Part shown: positions 8,033 to 18,600 of the stretch, in pieces
Position numbering within the stretch: the first letter of the stretch is position 1
How the letters are laid out: every line of letters begins with the position of its first letter
IMG/VR virus record: IMGVR_UViG_3300028610_000868
Location: 1-56,787 of that record
Source: a virus
Strand: one strand, 5' to 3'
Length of the DNA stretch: 56,787 nucleotides
The notes under the pieces: model-generated
Database searches by the model: none
What the model saw: the letters and a program-made list of their open reading frames with translations, nothing else
What the model was told of the DNA's origin: nothing
Program-made: the position numbers and the translations under genes

Positions 8033-8626
8033 TTATAATATGAAGCCACTTCCTGAGGAACCAGCACCGCCAGTAGCTTTACCGGAAACACCGTCAGGGT
8101 TAATATTCTGACGTGCATGGTCAAATCGGAAAGTAACCGTTACCTTCACAGATTCAGATGCTGCATAATCTAGGTCAGTGAAGTCAACGTTCTGTATGAA
8201 CGCGCCTTCCAAAATCCATGTTTCAACAACAGATGTATTACCATCCAGTAAGTCCATCTTAATAGCAAATTTATAATCCTGTCCAGATGGTGCAGAAGGC
8301 AAACGTGGGGCCGCAGTCAAACCAATAATACTTTGCTGTAGCTCTAGTTGTTCTTGTAATGCTGCCGTTACACCACCGTTCAAATCGTCTTCAAAGGTGA
8401 TATTAACTGGCTCAAAGATGTGTTTACCAGCAACATATCCCTTAGAGTTGTAACGATCTAGTACAACCTCTTCGAATTGTAGTTTAGGGCGGTCGGCACT
8501 TATTGCGTTCAAACGAAGCGGTTCAGAGTCACCAGCCATATTTTGAAACGTTATTGCCCACTTGTGTTTTAGGCGCGGTTGGGCAATTCCACCACCATCT
8601 ACGCCTAAGTCAGTAATTAATGCCAT
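8033..8626 (-). CDS. 19: Tail tube protein gp19
   Basis: This 197-residue protein forms the inner tube through which DNA leaves the head. Its composition and order fit the gp19 family: an N-terminal RLKHKWAITFQNM strand, KLQFEEVVLDRYNSKGYVAGKH with the typical tryptophan-free loop, FEPVNITFEDDL, then a hydrophobic ILEGAFIQNVDFTDLDYAASESVKVTVTFRFDHA. The length is near the 163 residues of T4 gp19 plus a Gly/Ser-rich C-terminal tail. It lies in the late block with its own TATAAATA promoter. Confidence 0.88.
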   Translation of the reverse strand: MALITDLGVDGGGIAQPRLKHKWAITFQNMAGDSEPLRLNAISADRPKLQFEEVVLDRYNSKGYVAGKHIFEPVNITFEDDLNGGVTAALQEQLELQQSIIGLTAAPRLPSAPSGQDYKFAIKMDLLDGNTSVVETWILEGAFIQNVDFTDLDYAASESVKVTVTFRFDHARQNINPDGVSGKATGGAGSSGSGFIL

Positions 8627-8659
8627 CGATTATTCTCCCTTGCATAGGTCTGTTTAAAG

Positions 8660-8667
8660 TATTTATA
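8660..8667 (-). promoter_or_regulatory. T4-type late promoter (TATAAATA)
   Basis: Perfect TATAAATA on the minus strand, 34-41 bp upstream of the gp19 start at 8626. Confidence 0.8.
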
Positions 8668-8704
8668 GAACCTGCATTTATTTTTTACATGTTTTCGGTA
8701 TAAT

Positions 8705-8712
8705 GATAAATA
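8705..8712 (+). promoter_or_regulatory. T4-type late promoter (GATAAATA)
   Basis: GATAAATA followed by a second overlapping ATAAATA lies 28-35 bp upstream of the plus-strand gene at 8740 and diverges from the gp19 promoter. Confidence 0.6.
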
Positions 8713-8739
8713 AATATATGTAGAATATGGAGTTAAACA

Positions 8740-9483
8740 ATGGCCTCTTTTAAACAATACGTTGCAGAAAGCATTCTTAGTGAACAGGACAAATCTGAAG
8801 TCAACGCAGATGTCATCTATCAGAAGATGTTAGATGTGTTAGATAATGCCCATATTGACTTTAGTGAAGACATGATTAATTTTCACTTGGGGAGAATCAT
8901 CAAGAACAGTAACATTAATATATCTGTAGTTATACGCGTGGAAGACCGAGATGATGTGCGTTTGGGGCGTAACAAGGATACTGGTGAATTGACCATAGTA
9001 GTGGGAAGCCGTAAAGAACTTCCAGCTAGGACGGAAATAGATGCTTTCCTATCCAAAGACCGTGCCAGAGCCCAAAAAGTAAAGGGATTCATCTCTCAAT
9101 ATCTTACTGATTTCTACAGAAACGAAGACCCTTCCCTTATTACCACGAAGTATGAAGAAGAAACTGAAGCTAATTCAAGTATTGATGACCGATACGAAAA
9201 GCTTGCCCAGCAGTTAAAAGGTCGTATGGATGACTATAATGGTATGATAGAAGACCTTCAGGGTGATATGGATACCGAAAACACCGGTAAACAGGAAACG
9301 GCCAAAAGAGCTATGAAACATTTGGCCAAAGAACAATTTGGTGATACTCTGGAAGAATTCAAGAAAATTGCCTTGAAGTTGTTCGGTGTTTCAAAACTTA
9401 TGAGCAAAGAAAACAAGGAAAAATTGTCCAATAGATTAGACAGTTTTTACGATCAGAAAATTAAGCCATTGTTGGCCAAGTAA
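8740..9483 (+). CDS. Hypothetical protein with capsid-targeting-like N-terminus, possible internal head protein
   Basis: This is a 247-residue, charged and largely helical protein, a lone plus-strand gene among minus-strand tail genes. Its first residues, MASFKQYVAES, resemble the capsid-targeting peptide of T4 internal proteins (as recalled, MKTYQEFIAEA). A gp21-type cleavage site (hydrophobic-x-Glu) would fall after E10. Residues about 155-190 predict a coiled coil. A GATAAATA late promoter and a hairpin terminator frame it as a single late transcription unit. I infer, without proof, that it is packaged with DNA in the head. Confidence 0.72.
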   Translation: MASFKQYVAESILSEQDKSEVNADVIYQKMLDVLDNAHIDFSEDMINFHLGRIIKNSNINISVVIRVEDRDDVRLGRNKDTGELTIVVGSRKELPARTEIDAFLSKDRARAQKVKGFISQYLTDFYRNEDPSLITTKYEEETEANSSIDDRYEKLAQQLKGRMDDYNGMIEDLQGDMDTENTGKQETAKRAMKHLAKEQFGDTLEEFKKIALKLFGVSKLMSKENKEKLSNRLDSFYDQKIKPLLAK

Positions 9484-9556
9484 TTATACCCCAGACGAAA
9501 TAGATGTCACGATTGGTGTGAATAAAAGAAATGATGGTCAATCAATAAAAGGCTAT

Positions 9557-9576
9557 GTCCCCTACAAGTAGGGGAC
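9557..9576. terminator. Hairpin between convergent genes
   Basis: GTCCCCTA and TAGGGGAC form a perfect 8-bp stem with loop CAAG. It separates the plus gene ending at 9483 from the sheath gene ending at 9630. There is no long T-run on either side, so it may act as a processing or transcript-end hairpin rather than a strong intrinsic terminator. Confidence 0.55.
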
Positions 9577-9629
9577 CATTAATTCCATAGTCGAGATCCA
9601 CATTGACGCTCATAAATAACGTCACCGAA

Positions 9630-11756
9630 TTATCTTATAATAGCATCGGTCCTAACAAGGCGAAGATCAACAAGAATGAACTCAACCGCTTGAACAGGCT
9701 TGATAGCTATGTCAACGATCAATTCACTACGAGCAACTACTGCCGGTGGATTATTTTGATCGTCAACCTGAGTAGCAAAATCAAATAATCCTCGACGGCC
9801 TACTAGTTCCCCTAAGAAGCTATCGACAGCCGCTTTAACATTTTGTCGTGTAATATCATCATTTGGTTCAAACAAGAAATCAAACAACCTACGGCGTAAA
9901 GTTCTGCGGATGTAAGCAGTAAGTCTGGACACGTTAACACGGTCTAATGCATCTGCTGTGGACTGTGTGGTGTTCTGAGCCAAAAGCAAGATTCCACGGT
10001 TAATGATATCGGAGAAATAATTGATATCAACAGCAAATAAGGTATCCTGTGTGCCTTTGTCTATATCATTTTCAACCCATGTCGTTGCAGTCCCTAAAAT
10101 ACCGGATACGTATCCAATGGATGTTAGGTGTGTTGCTGTACCCCGGTTTGGTCCTGCTGGTGCAAACCACAATTCGCCATCCCTATCATTGATGGCATAG
10201 GCACGTAGTGCGGATGAAGCACCGGTAGTCATGATTTCTACACCATCCGTGTTGGATGATAGACCATGTGGGTAGTAGTAAGCAGAAAGATTACTGAAAA
10301 CCTTGTTATCATCTTGCCAGCTAACTATACCATTTGCTCCAGTTGGTGGACGATCAAACGGTGTATCAGCAATGACAAATACTTCGCCGTCCATATCTTC
10401 AGCAAGTCTAACTAGTTCGTCTGTTGATTCCCAATAGCCGGGAGTCAAAGTTAAGTTAAAATCAAAACGATCTGAGCGGAAAATGCTGTTCGGGTTATTT
10501 ATTGATGCTTGAAGCTGTGTATTGATTGATACTCTACGTTCTGCATCGTTTGAACCAAGAGAAATTTCGTTCTTAAACTCCAGAGTGTTGTCGTAATTTG
10601 CAGCTTCTGCAATAAGCACTCCTTCTGCTTCATCAGCATCGAACTCGGTGGCAACAATGCTACCCGCTGTCCATGTGTCTAAAACTGAATCCAAACCATC
10701 ATACGTTGTTACAACAACGGCGAAAGCATCGTCATAAACGGATAATGGTGCAGCACCTTGACCACTAATTGGTGTATCAATTGATACGAAGAGGTTTGTG
10801 TTCAACCACAATGCGGTTGTACCACTGGAGCCATCTGCTGTAATTTCAACAGAAGAGGTTGCTCCCGATAAACCAGATGTAATACGGATTTTACCGGCAA
10901 TAATTTCAACTACTGTACCAGCATCACCCGTTACGCCCTGAATTGCAGATTCTACTTCAGAGATAAGCTCTGAAAAGTTCTGCATATCTTGACCGGCAAC
11001 GGAAACAACAAAGGAGTTAGTTCCCCCATTATCCGATACGGTTATTTCAAAACCATACAGAGTGGTGTCATTGGTTAGACCAGTATTATCAAGACCGGAG
11101 ATGTTACCTGCGTCAGTGTTGTAAGAAACTTCTTGGAAACCAGCCCTATCAATGGTATGGTCAAAGATAAAGCCTTCTTGGAATGCTGTGGTACTAAAGG
11201 AATATGATGCAAAAACGTCTACCATAGATGTATCAACAAGAGTTTTAAGCTCGGCGGATGTAACGGTTTCTTTGTAGCCGGGGGATGCCGGGACTAAACC
11301 ATTAGCAACGTTGGATTCTGCTATGAAATCTGCTACTAATTCGTTCAAATAATCGGCAGCAGCAGAAATCTTGGTGGCCCATACTAATTTTACGTTTGCG
11401 TATGTATCATCTAGGTTTACGTTTGCTCGAACAACGAATGCTCGTTCCCCAATTTCAAGGAACTTGTTTAGTGCGTCTACGCCATATTCGTTTCGGGCAT
11501 CGCCGTGTTGTGCTTGTGCCGCAGCATCTACTAGGAAACGCGGTGTTCCATAAAGTTCTGCCGACTGAGCCAAACCTGTAACAGTACGAACAACATCATG
11601 TTCGAAAGTTCCCAATGCTGCTGATACCCCATCCGACTGGAGTTTTTCATCCGCTGTAGCGATGAAAATTAGAGGTACGGTGGCTTGACGGCCCGGAATG
11701 AAAAAAGATTCTCCGATTACGTCTACTGCCACGCCGGGGCTGACTAAAGTTGCCAT
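9630..11756 (-). CDS. 18: Tail sheath protein gp18
   Basis: This 708-residue protein is the contractile sheath subunit. The N-terminus ATLVSPGVAVDVIGES is typical of myovirus sheath proteins. The C-terminal third has the conserved assembly region, with GILLLAQNTTQS, DALDRVNVSRLTAYIRRTLRR and FLFEPND, then the strand KPVQAVEFILVDLRLVR. It is longer than T4 gp18 (659). Part of the extra length may be residues about 217-330, a threonine/glycine-rich module that closely resembles one in the giant protein at 12618-22715. A CATAAATA late promoter lies 37-44 bp upstream. Confidence 0.95.
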   Translation of the reverse strand: MATLVSPGVAVDVIGESFFIPGRQATVPLIFIATADEKLQSDGVSAALGTFEHDVVRTVTGLAQSAELYGTPRFLVDAAAQAQHGDARNEYGVDALNKFLEIGERAFVVRANVNLDDTYANVKLVWATKISAAADYLNELVADFIAESNVANGLVPASPGYKETVTSAELKTLVDTSMVDVFASYSFSTTAFQEGFIFDHTIDRAGFQEVSYNTDAGNISGLDNTGLTNDTTLYGFEITVSDNGGTNSFVVSVAGQDMQNFSELISEVESAIQGVTGDAGTVVEIIAGKIRITSGLSGATSSVEITADGSSGTTALWLNTNLFVSIDTPISGQGAAPLSVYDDAFAVVVTTYDGLDSVLDTWTAGSIVATEFDADEAEGVLIAEAANYDNTLEFKNEISLGSNDAERRVSINTQLQASINNPNSIFRSDRFDFNLTLTPGYWESTDELVRLAEDMDGEVFVIADTPFDRPPTGANGIVSWQDDNKVFSNLSAYYYPHGLSSNTDGVEIMTTGASSALRAYAINDRDGELWFAPAGPNRGTATHLTSIGYVSGILGTATTWVENDIDKGTQDTLFAVDINYFSDIINRGILLLAQNTTQSTADALDRVNVSRLTAYIRRTLRRRLFDFLFEPNDDITRQNVKAAVDSFLGELVGRRGLFDFATQVDDQNNPPAVVARSELIVDIAIKPVQAVEFILVDLRLVRTDAIIR

Positions 11757-11792
11757 TCTGATATCTCCTCAATTAGGTTATCGTGTTAATAG

Positions 11793-11800
11793 TATTTATG
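11793..11800 (-). promoter_or_regulatory. T4-type late promoter (CATAAATA)
   Basis: CATAAATA on the minus strand, 37-44 bp upstream of the sheath start at 11756. Confidence 0.6.
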
Positions 11801-11834
11801 AGGGTTGCACCAGAATTTGTAAAAATGATAAAAG

Positions 11835-12599
11835 CTAAGAACTATCTTCCCAATTATCTGTGGTTATGATAAATGGATCAAGATTCCCTTCATTTATAGA
11901 GGATGGCGTTTCGGAGAGGTCATCAGTTATTGCAACTCGAATTTGGATTTCTTTGATTATTTCGTCTCTCAGATTTACAGGGGCTGATAGATACAGACAA
12001 TATGTAAATAACAAAGTTGAAGATACTATCCTATTATCGGTACCAGCCGGATAATCTTCATCCAAACTGATAGATTGAAGAAATACTTCAATTACACTCT
12101 GTTGGTTACCGTATGCGTCTGATACTTGAATTTGTATTGATGGGTTAAACAGGAGTAATATTTGCTCCAATAATTGAAAATGTTGATCAGTATTTGATGT
12201 GTTTACGGCTAATTCCATGGAAACGTTATATGGAACAGGCTTAAGCATGGTGTGCTGTTGTAAATCATCCGGTATAGAACCGCCTCTTTTAAGTTTTATT
12301 TCCTTTCGTTCTTGGTTTTGCCCAGATAACCGATCCGTAAACAGTTCCAACCCCATTAACTGGGCACTCATTATGGGTAGTCGTACCATCTTGTTTTGGG
12401 TCTGATCAGAGAAAATATGGGAAACCACACGGTCACGACTGCCGTAGACAACAGGAACAGTCATGAGATTTGTTTGAGAAGCAAAATCATTCTTCCCCAC
12501 AGAAACCTTTAGCCCAGCAAATACGGCCATAAACTGCACGATATGCTTGCGGAGCTGCTTGTTATAATAATAGTTTTCTACTGAAATATCTGTGTTCAT
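11835..12599 (-). CDS. 15: Tail sheath stabiliser / tail completion protein gp15
   Basis: This 254-residue protein matches T4 gp15 (272 residues), which caps the tail and joins it to the head. Shared pattern: ENYYYNKQLRKHIVQFMAVF near the N-terminus, TVPVVYGSRDRV (T4 RVPITYASKEH), KPVPYNVSMELAVNTSN and FQLLEQILLLFNPSIQ (T4 MFQIVEQILPYFQPHF). It ends with TAG, the only standard-length gene I read in the window to do so. A suppressed TAG would add 12 residues before TAA. The TATAAATA motif lies only 5 bp before the ATG, so transcription from it would leave almost no leader. Confidence 0.9.
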   Translation of the reverse strand: MNTDISVENYYYNKQLRKHIVQFMAVFAGLKVSVGKNDFASQTNLMTVPVVYGSRDRVVSHIFSDQTQNKMVRLPIMSAQLMGLELFTDRLSGQNQERKEIKLKRGGSIPDDLQQHTMLKPVPYNVSMELAVNTSNTDQHFQLLEQILLLFNPSIQIQVSDAYGNQQSVIEVFLQSISLDEDYPAGTDNRIVSSTLLFTYCLYLSAPVNLRDEIIKEIQIRVAITDDLSETPSSINEGNLDPFIITTDNWEDSS

Positions 12600-12603
12600 A
12601 TCC

Positions 12604-12611
12604 TATTTATA
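12604..12611 (-). promoter_or_regulatory. TATAAATA motif abutting the gp15 start
   Basis: A perfect TATAAATA on the minus strand ends 5 bp before the gp15 ATG. A T4-type start site would fall on or just inside the start codon, so it yields either leaderless mRNA or is fortuitous. Confidence 0.4.
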
Positions 12612-12617
12612 CCACCA

Positions 12618-15600
12618 TTACACCTGTCTATAATGTGGGCCGCTGCCGCCGCCACCACCGCTATAATATGGGTATCCAATTTCAATGTTAATATCAGGGT
12701 CAATCAACACTAGATGAACAATTCCCATATAAACAGCATTTAGTGTTCCATTGATAGCGGGATTTCCTGTTGGTGCAGAACCTATTTTATGAACTGCCCA
12801 CATATCTAAAGCGACTGTTTGTGTATATATTGAAGAATTTTCTTCTATTAACCACTGTCTAGTATCTGTCATATTTAGCCACGTATCACGCAAATCTGAC
12901 TCTGAGGTAAACGAAACACCATCATTTTGAACAACCGTTGCATAAATATACAAATCATCATAAGTTGCTGGTGGTGCATCATTTACATCAACACCAGAAC
13001 TTTCCCACCATGGATTCATTCTGGAAAGATCATCACCATTGTTTCTCCACCAGTATCCACGGCGTAGGGTTGTCGCTGCACTTCCTCCAACTTTGAAACC
13101 GACAATGGTGCTATCCGACGCAGCGTATACCGGGGAGGCATTACTACTCCACGGAAGCAGTGTAATTGTTCCAGACGAACTTGCCGGTGTAACAACAGGC
13201 GTAGTTGTTGGTGTTACCGTCGGTGGTGGCCCAGAAGCAGGAGGTTCGGTTGGTGTATTGCTCGGCGTAAGGGTAACCGTAGGCGTAACATTCGGCGTGG
13301 CGGTGTTTGTCGGAGTCACAGCCGGTGTTCTCGTAGGAGTCACTGGCGGTGTATTACTGACAGATGGTGTCTTCGAAGGTGTTACCTGTGGCGTGTTTGT
13401 CGGAGTCACAGCCGGTGTTCTCGTAGGTGTTGGTGGTGGCGTACTTGACACCCCAATTGTTGGTGTTACGCTTGGTGTCTGTGTTGGGACCGGAGTCTTT
13501 GTTGGTTCTGTGGTTACTGATGGAGTTACTGTCAAAGTTGGTGTTGGTGTTGCGCTAGAACCAATGGTCGGTGTCACAGAAATCGTTGGTGTCACAGATG
13601 GTGTTGGTGTTGGTGTTGGTATAACACCATCAATTGGGTCACCATCATATTCGAAGCCCAGCATAGATTCTGTTATATTATTCCATAGATCGATATCAAT
13701 CTTTGATAATTGCCGTTCGCGGAACATTTTCCATTCATCATGCACATTTTTGCGGTGCATTTCACCACCTTTAGGATTAAGCCTATGGGCGAATGATAGG
13801 TCAGGAGTTAATCTGTCACGTAATGAAAAATCTCTAATGAAACGTAAAGTGTATGCGTTGTTTGCTTGAACATTATCATCAAGTCCTTTGATTATTAATT
13901 GGTTGTATCCAAACGGATATTCGTATGACAACATGATATCCGGGTTAACCCGCGTTGGATCAAATAAGGACAACAGCTCATTAAACGCTGTTCCTTTCAA
14001 ATCAACAGGATTATTGGGGATCATGTATGGGGTTGGGATAGTTTCTATTCCTTCCTTTGCCGTTTTAAGAGTTGTTTTATTCGTGAATCCACCACGAAGA
14101 GGAACATCACTTAGTCTGTTTTCAACCCAGAAATAATATGTGAGGACTTCATTTCCCGTGTTTGGGTTTATGCTATTATAAACACTGTATGGGGTATCTA
14201 GTTTATAAAGAATTGCATCTATTTCTTCCTGTGTTGGAGTCGATGCCGGTGCAATAACATGTATCAATTTACCGGGTAGAGTTGCCCGGAAATTATTAAA
14301 TTCAATGCCAGATCCAAAAGATTGTGTTGAGTGGTATACACCATCTACATAAACAAACACATCTGTGTTTAACGAACCCCCCGCGTCTGTGTATGTGCTG
14401 TTCTCTATTGTTTCATTAACAAAATCAAAGTGTTCGTCTCTTTCTTCTACCCAAGTTGGAACTTCTTCTGTTCCATCATTGCGGTAAACAACCGTTCTAG
14501 TTGTCCCGCTTTTTCTATCAGATATAGGTATTGTGGCATCGTTTTCCTGAATCACTGCTTCATCATATTCAGAAGGTGGTAAATCAGATTCTGTCCATTG
14601 AAATAGATTGATCTCCCCCCAGTTAGCTAATGTTCCCCAGTTTTGGAAACGGATGTTTTTATTTGATTCAACGTTTTTATCATCATATGGCAAATAACCT
14701 TCGGAATTAGTATCAAACCAAACGATGTCTTTCTTGTCAGAATGCCAAAAATTGTCTAGACCAGTAGAACCATCTGCTGGAGAATTGTATCTTGCCGGAT
14801 CAATATTTTGTCTACGGTCTACCACTGCGATAGCTTTAGAATAGTATTGTTGACGGGCAGGGTTCCATATTGATATCTCTGTAACTACCTCTCCTGCTTG
14901 CCTATTGATAATGCTGGCCGGATTCTGTGCCTCGTAATTGTAACCTAAAGTAATCACAAAAATTGTGTTCGAACTAGGTTTGAATGTTCCATGTGTAAAT
15001 TTTATTAGGGTGTTAGTTACAAATTCAAACCCATTTCCTTCATCGAGAATATTAATAGTTGACCATGGATCTGCCGGAGTTAAAAGAACCCCAACCCATG
15101 CTGCATCCGCAGCATGTTCTAATCGTAGATATTCTTCTCCGTTTGCTGTGAAATATCCGGGTTCACCATATCCAGCAACAGGCGCTGCACCAACATCCTC
15201 ATAATATTCCAAGGGAACAGTTGTGAAATATATCCTGTCTCGTGGGGATAACTTCTCAGCTTGATCTGGCTGATCAAACCAACGAGTACTGTCATCCAGT
15301 GTTATTGGTATAAATGTAATATCCGAAACACCAACGTCAGAAGAAGGATCTTTAAATTCTAAACGTAGTTCATTGCGCACCACATCATTTGTAAACAATC
15401 TCATTTCTGGATATATTTTTTCTTTGGAATCCCCAAAAGTGCCCAAGCGATATGCCCAGAACTCATCTATAATGAGCTGGTTATATGCCACTTGGTTAGA
15501 GAAAGCATTTGCTGCAAAGTTAGTTCCTTTTTTCTGAATCATCCCCCGATAAAATGTGAACTGTGCTTTATCAGTTATACCAATATCATCAGCATAATCA

Positions 15601-18600
15601 AATGGCCCCTCATATCCAAGAGCTTTTCTAACCCTTTTTGTGATGTCATCTCCCTCCTTTGATCGGTGGGGGCTATATGCTCTTCGTAGAGATTCAATTG
15701 CGGATTCAATATTTTGAATTTGTGTTCTATCCAGAACAACATTACCACCAACGTTTGGACGAAGCGTAAACCCTTCTTGTCTGTCAAATTCTAAAGAAAC
15801 CCGTGGAATATTAATTCCTAAGAAAGGATCGTATAATAAAAGACCGGCAGTACTATAATTTTCAAATTGTAGAATGTGCTCATACCCGTCAAAAAATAAA
15901 TGCATCCCTTGCATAGTTATAACATCATCGGTATTTTCTAAATTTGCTTGTCTTCTACTATTTGACAACTCAATTTGAGTTTGTATATCTCTCCTGCTAA
16001 CAATGATATCATTGGAAGACAAATTATTATTATTCTTGTCATATATTCGCTGATCAGTGATAAGATCTAATTTGGTTCCCTCTAGAACATTAGATAAAAT
16101 TCCTGTCTCGTGTTGTATAGTTACAGAATTTCCGTGTGGATTCAATGTTATTGTTGGTAGACGTGTTGAATCAACAGCGATATTTAATATAATATCACCA
16201 CTACCATTATCAGAAAATGTTATATTTGATCCATTTCTGGCGTGAGCTTCAGACGCTGCTAATTGAAATACACCACTTGTTGCGGTTTTAATAATATAAT
16301 ATGGTATGCTGTCTGCTATTGGGTTTTCAAATTCTGCTGGCAACGTGCCCTCTGGGGAAGTTAATGTTACAAGAGTTCCGGTAACCCATGTAACATTTTC
16401 TGGGCCAACAAAAGTATCACTTATATGTTCTGGTACTACTACAAATTCTTCTGGCAATGTTTGTGTTCGTCTACGAGTGTTGTATATGAATTCAATCAGT
16501 TGCTCTGTGGACATCTGCCAATCGTTGATTTTACCAGTATTTTGATCTCGGTTGGTACTGTCGGTATCAGTGTATAATACACCCTGACTCTCAAGATAAC
16601 TACCATATCCGTTGATAAAGTCAACCATATTCTGGACACCAGAGATGGTGATTGGAGTTGGATGCTCTTGCACCACGCGGTCATCTATGAAATGTTGTTT
16701 CCAATATTGTAGAACTGATCTTGCGGAGAAAGCAGTAAAACTATTCTTTACTCTGCCAATATACTGCTGTTCACTTCCTTCATTTACCGGGGATATGGAA
16801 TTAGTTCCGTTGATAGCATCTTCCCTTGTTGGAGTTAATCTAAATTCTCTATCATTGTCCCTTATCAGATAGTACAGTTTTGTTGTCCCAAACACTTCAA
16901 AGTCGGCAGGGTCACCATATGCCGGGGTAATCCCGTTTGAGCCCCAAGTAACACCAATCCCCGTTATCCATGTATCGGGCATGTCAACCGCAGTTTCTGG
17001 CTCTAAATATCCATCGACTGTATTATCGGTAATTATGTATTCCTCATTAACTTCAATCCTAGTACGCCTCTCCGTTGGGCTATAGAAAGAAGATACTACA
17101 GTGTATGTTCCATTAAAGTTTGTGGAATCAATTAAATCAAAGGATGTTCGAGGAGGGAAAAATTTAACAACATTGTCCTTGACATAGAAAATCTTATCAA
17201 ACGTAATAGTGCTGAATTGATTTCCTGTTGTTCCACCATAAGTTATACCAGAAGGAGTAGCCGTTACAAACAAATCAGTATCAGTGATAACCACCGACGT
17301 TGTTCCACCAATGGTATTGCTGGAAATCATAAGGTTACCATCTCGTATTGATATGATACCATATGGATCGCTTGGATCATTTATTTGAATATTTATTTCA
17401 TCAATCAACTCTTCAAATGTCTGGGCATCACTTCCCTCAATAGATAGGGGGAAAGCGAATGCACCATTAAATAATATCGATGCCGAGTATACCGTGGAAT
17501 CATTTGCTAATCCAGTTGCTGTTTCTAATGAAATAGTCTCAGAATAGTTAACCATATCAAATCCAAAACTATCTTGAGTTAATGCGTCATCAAGTTTAAA
17601 ACTAAATATCTTAAATGGTGGGTTTGGACTTAATACATCCCGTGATAGGGCACGTACTGGATAACTTTGCACACCAAACGTTTCAATTGGGCGACCAACG
17701 GGTGACGAATTATCAAAACTCACCGTCCAACCTAATCCAGAATCATTTTCGTTTGCAAACGAAGATGGAGTAGATAGGAGTGTGGTTATTAGTGAGTCTA
17801 TCCAGAGATCTCGTATTCCAGATGTTTTCTTGAACAGAATTCCATAGTCACGATCAGTGGGATCAAAAAGAGTGCTGCTTAATTTAAAATTATCTGTGTC
17901 AATAAATGCAGAGAATTGATATGTTAACGGTACTGTCCAATCCTTCCACATTTTTCTGAATTCTGATGATACACCATCAAACCCACTGTATCGGTTAAAG
18001 TGAATGTACCATTGGTTTAATCCGTTTACTTGAAAGAGATTGCCATCAATATCAACATCTCCATGAAAAACAATATCCAAATGACTACGAACTTTATTTA
18101 CTATGTCCGTTACTTGTAAACAAACAACATCTACCAAATCCAAACCAAAGGACTGGTTAAAAAATTTAAGTGGTTGTAATTTAAATGCAACAATTAATTC
18201 ATCGTATAAGCGGTTGGAAGATATTGACCATGCCCACTCTGATGGTCCCAACTGCCCATAAACATAATCAGCATTAGGTGTAACAATAAATTCATTTAAT
18301 GCAGCATCAAAAAGGCCACGCACAGCTACGTTTACTGAGTTATTACTGTTCCAGTATGGCGGCAGAACGGCATCTGGAACATACCCATCCAGCGTGTCAG
18401 TAGCTTCCATATTAACTGGAATGTAAGTGAACAAGATGGTTATTTGCCCAGCGATACCAGTTCCAGCGTCACCATTTGGTGCATCGTATCCAATTGGAAC
18501 AATTCCAGTTAGGATGTTTGTCCACATTGCCGCAAGCCACTTGCGTGTTAGAGTTGGGTCTAAATACTCCGCATCCCACCAAGTTGGTTTCGTTATATAC

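Noticed and set aside
13135-13630. CRISPR-like repeat array
   Set aside because: The repeats are short, imperfect, in frame and coding for Pro/Thr; there are no constant repeats with unique spacers anywhere in the window.
13039-13869. 276-codon plus-strand frame rich in Gly/Val repeats
   Set aside because: It is the antisense of the Pro/Thr repeat tract in the giant baseplate gene, and has no ribosome site or promoter.
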